Positions 60,772 through 64,000 of a stretch of DNA of 64,000 bases are shown in pieces. Position 1 is the stretch's first letter; each line of letters opens with the position of its first letter. The notes beneath the pieces are model-generated. The model was not told the origin of the DNA. It saw nothing but the letters and a program-made list of their open reading frames with translations, and ran no database searches. The position numbers were made by a program, and so were the translations under genes. Origin of the DNA: Allacma fusca (taxonomy: Eukaryota > Arthropoda > Collembola > Symphypleona > Sminthuridae); NCBI GenBank assembly GCA_947179485.1, contig OX359246.1, positions 7,626,001 through 7,690,000 on the forward strand. The letters run 5' to 3'.

Positions 60772-61113
60772 ATGGCTTCCAGTCTTAAGGTACAACAATC
60801 AAATTAATAATAGTAACTTAACATTAGTATTTTATTAGAAATCTTGCACACCAACTTTCTGAGACTTACCATTTTAAAACTATTTTTTAAATAATTGTCT
60901 GTCTTTATTATACAGATTTATTTCATCATAGGATTGTGCGTCCTAGCTTTAGTATCCCTTTCTTGGGGCTCACCCGTTCCGGAGAAATCTTGGACGGAGA
61001 CTTTAGAAGATGCGATTACTCACCGTGGAGGGCAAAATGCCAGACATCGTGTAGCTCGGTGGGGACCATCGGCCTCTCGTTTCTGGGCTGGACGTAATTC
61101 AAAACGTGGATGA
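60772..61113 (+). CDS. Peptide gene D6 (exons 60772-60789 and 60916-61113)
   Basis: Coding sequence identical to D1; splice sites and AATAAA intact. Confidence 0.83.
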
Positions 61114-63588
61114 ACAATAATAAAATATTAATATATAATACAATTAATATTAGAAGTGACTAACTTGTCTGTGATATTACGGCTCAAAGCATTTCAAAAC
61201 TACTTCAAAGGCTGGACCTTTTGGTTTTGATCAATGCAGAGGTTGATTTTGTTGTTATCGAAGGTCTCCAGAAATTTACGTATAATTATTGTTATTGTTG
61301 TTTCAGTTTATACCTTCGTTTCGTTGTGACTTGTTACGCACGCATTTGCTAAAATAGTGTATATTTCATCCGCGCAATAAAACAAATATTAATTTTTGTA
61401 ATTTAAAAATTATTTACCCAGTGTTTATGAACCATTTTGTATCAACAACAGCAAATTACTTCTGCGTGATGGTAATGCATTACAATTTGTTATGTGTCAA
61501 AAATCCACAGTAGTAGTAACTGCACATTTTCAAATCCACGTTAGGGACGTTCACCAAAGACAACTGGTAATCAAAAATCTAAATCTGAGGAGAAATTAAT
61601 ATTATTTTCAGTACCCTTTTTGAAGGAGCTAACTTCTGATCAAACATTATTTAAATAGCAGTAGAAATAGTACAAACGAACTCACACTATGGATTCATTT
61701 GAAATTGTACATATTCCGTAACAAAGCAAATCCACACATATGGTTACCCAGATCAAGCATACACATTCCTGTCGTAAGTGAAATCTCAGAAAAGCTGTTC
61801 ATTAGCCCTAATTACTTTACTTCCTCTGTTCCTTGGTCTCGCTTTCGTTACACACCTTTGATATCCTGTCAAGACAAGATTGAACGGATGATAGCTGGCT
61901 GACTCTGACTCACAATGAGGTAATACCCATCACTATCCTTTTTTCCATTGAAAATGTCAATAAGCATGATTAAGTAATTACTCATAAATATAGATGTGTT
62001 TCTCCAATCTCGGCAAGAACATCAATGCCGCCGAAGAAATAAGAGATAACACGTAAACTCTTCGGGAATCCGTTCCACAAGTCCTCATAAACGCAGGAAT
62101 CAAGGTGTTATACATGTAAGGCAGGTCTTGAATTTCCTTGTACCACTTAAAGTCCCTTGTGTCCCTAATAATTTAATTATCGCTCCTTATGAAATTCGTT
62201 TAAATTCCTCTAAAGAGCGTTTCTCTACAAGAGCTTTTTTCTCTGGAATTATTGGGTGCTCTTATAAAGAGAGAGTAAACTGTTTGTTTAAACAAATTGT
62301 TTTCCAGACTTTTCAAAATTTTTTTCACAGAATCTGGTCCAGCATTGTGGTAATGATGATCTTCCAGAACGCAAGACAATTTCTGGTTAGAACTGAATTT
62401 TAAATGTATCATTTTGTTTCTGTAAAATTTATTTCTCAAAATACTTTTCAGGTTGGGTTGTAGGGAAATTTTGAATGAGGGCACGATAAAGATCAGGGAG
62501 CAAGGCTTAGTAAATTCATATTTAGGATCAAAGATGCGGAAAACAAATTTTTGAATTTGATCTTGCCGTTTTCCTTGGACGAATCCAATGTCATCTTCGG
62601 AGTCGGAAATTCCCCGCGAGTGAACCCAACATTTAAGCAATAATGAAAAGAGAAAATGTAAGGCCAAAGTTTTACGAACTGATTTACATCAATTCATAAA
62701 CCTTTCCTCGAATTTCCAGAGACGACAATTTTTGACTTCAGAAGAGGACTCAAAAGAATCCTCATAAAATTTGCTTCAGACACAAAAATTGATTTGCTTT
62801 TTTCGTTTTGGTATTTTCTGATCGAACGTTCAAACAAAAGTAGACAAAAGCTGAAATTCGGCTATTTCATCATATTTGCTCCTGAAGATTAAATTCCCCA
62901 ACGGCGCCCTTTGTTCTTACTAGTTATGCCCCTTACCTCTCTCAACGCAGGATAAATCGAATAAACGATTCTTTGAATGGAATTTGGTCACAAATTTGGC
63001 ATTTTGCAGCATATGATTTGGTCACAAAAGTAACACGGCTGAACAAGACTAACGGCTTGCTTAATTTTAAATCATTATTTAATTTGTCAAAAAATAAGGA
63101 AAACAATGACTGGATTGGACACTTGATAAAGAATTAGTTTTCTAATCGAGTTCTGAACATCTACTTATCATACAATCTAAAAAATATAAACAAGAAAAAA
63201 TGGCGAGCTTTAAAAATGAGCTTCCAGAACATTCTGAGATCAAATCTAAAAATACACACGAAGTAGGAAAAACTCCATGAAATTCGGTCACCTGGTGTGT
63301 TAGTAAACACAATGCTTAGAAGCCACTTATACGCCGAACACTGGCGTACACTAACTATATACTGTATATACACAACTATGTCCAGGTTTTTCACACAGTG
63401 GCCTTTGAGTTGTCAAAGACCAAGCTGTATAATGCTAATTGCTAACCATTTGCGGACACTTTGTGAAATATTTCCTCTCATTCCAACATGGACAGGTCCA
63501 GAGGGATCCTTTCCAGAAGCAGGTGTCAACTTCCAGAACACTCACCTTGCCCTTCGCAACATCAGGTAAACTTTTCCTGATGCAATTA

Positions 63589-64000
63589 AAAAAATATAGA
63601 TAAGAAAAAATGGCTTGAGCGTTAAAAATGAGCTTCCAGAACATTCTGGGGTCAAATCTAAAAGTATATACAAAGTAGGAAAAGCTCCATGATATTCGGG
63701 TCACTGGTGTAAGTAAACACTCAAGTGCACCTTATTAACATTATCTCTAAGGTAGTTCATAACAGGAACGTAAACAACAACACTGAAGTCATATCTTTGG
63801 GTTTTTGCTGCACTATTGGACTACTGAAGAAGTGTCTTCTGGATAACCAACTATGGTGACTGACTTCACCCTACATACTCTACAATGTTATTCATTCCAC
63901 AGCAGAATGAATGAATGAACACACTTTATTTGAGGAAATGCATTAGATCAGAGTATAGCATAGAAGACACTGAAACGCCCCTCAGTGACGTACACTAACT
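63589..64000 (+). repeat. Tandem array unit 7, first 412 bp
   Basis: Continues at the same unit start as units 2-6 and runs off the window end, so the array is longer than seen here. Confidence 0.9.

Larger units (their letters stand above)
56269..63588 (+). repeat. Tandem array unit 6 (7,320 bp)
   Basis: Differs at 57,018 (C for T, in the relic's TATA box) and 59,825 (T for C). Gene-poor stretches lie at 57,209-58,765, 58,766-59,887, 61,114-62,891 and 62,892-63,588. Confidence 0.92.

Noticed and set aside
19668..64000. Array as pure assembly duplication
   Set aside because: Units carry private and shared base differences and two indels, which exact assembly copies would not. Copy number still needs read-depth support.

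Overview
This looks like nuclear DNA of an arthropod, most likely an insect or close relative. It is AT-rich and eukaryotic, with GT-AG introns, TATA boxes and AATAAA signals. It carries a LINE retrotransposon of the Loa/I group whose ORF1 resembles the insect DUF4780 family, plus hAT-like and PIF/Harbinger-like elements. I found no rRNA, tRNA, CRISPR array or bacterial operon. Species cannot be told from the sequence.

The window is a cluster of one small two-exon gene family embedded in repeated ~3-kb modules. Each gene has a TATA box, a 5' leader of about 140 nt, an 18-bp coding exon 1 (six codons), a short phase-0 intron and a 198-bp exon 2. The product is a 71-residue pre-peptide: a signal peptide, an acidic spacer, and a cysteine-free Arg/Trp-rich tail. 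I do not recognise the family. An antimicrobial or other secreted effector peptide is my preferred inference.

Layout: 1-3,300 is a degenerate module with a probable hAT-like insertion. Gene A lies at 3,779-4,129. At 6,618-12,890 a 5.5-kb LINE (minus strand, both ORFs open) has landed in the intron of the next gene. It is flanked by perfect 378-bp direct repeats, so the promoter and exon 1 exist on both sides and gene B (12,839-13,422) stays intact downstream. Gene B's intron also holds a 226-bp MITE. A 1.1-kb hAT-like element sits at 15,188-16,311 and gene C at 17,280-17,621. At 19,330 a rearrangement joint carries a stray right end of the same hAT element.

From 19,668 to the end of the window a 7,320-bp unit repeats in tandem: six full copies and 412 bp of a seventh, almost identical. 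Each unit holds a promoter plus exon-1 relic (exon 2 deleted), a 306-bp MITE, one peptide gene (D1-D6) and a truncated upstream region. D5 has a frameshift; the other five are open. In all there are nine two-exon copies, eight with open frames, six exon-1 relics and one orphan exon 1.

The copies share a promoter block, CACGTG flanked by two TTCCAGAA elements about 200 bp upstream of the start site. This suggests co-regulated, dose-amplified expression. The LINE insertion separated this block from gene B.
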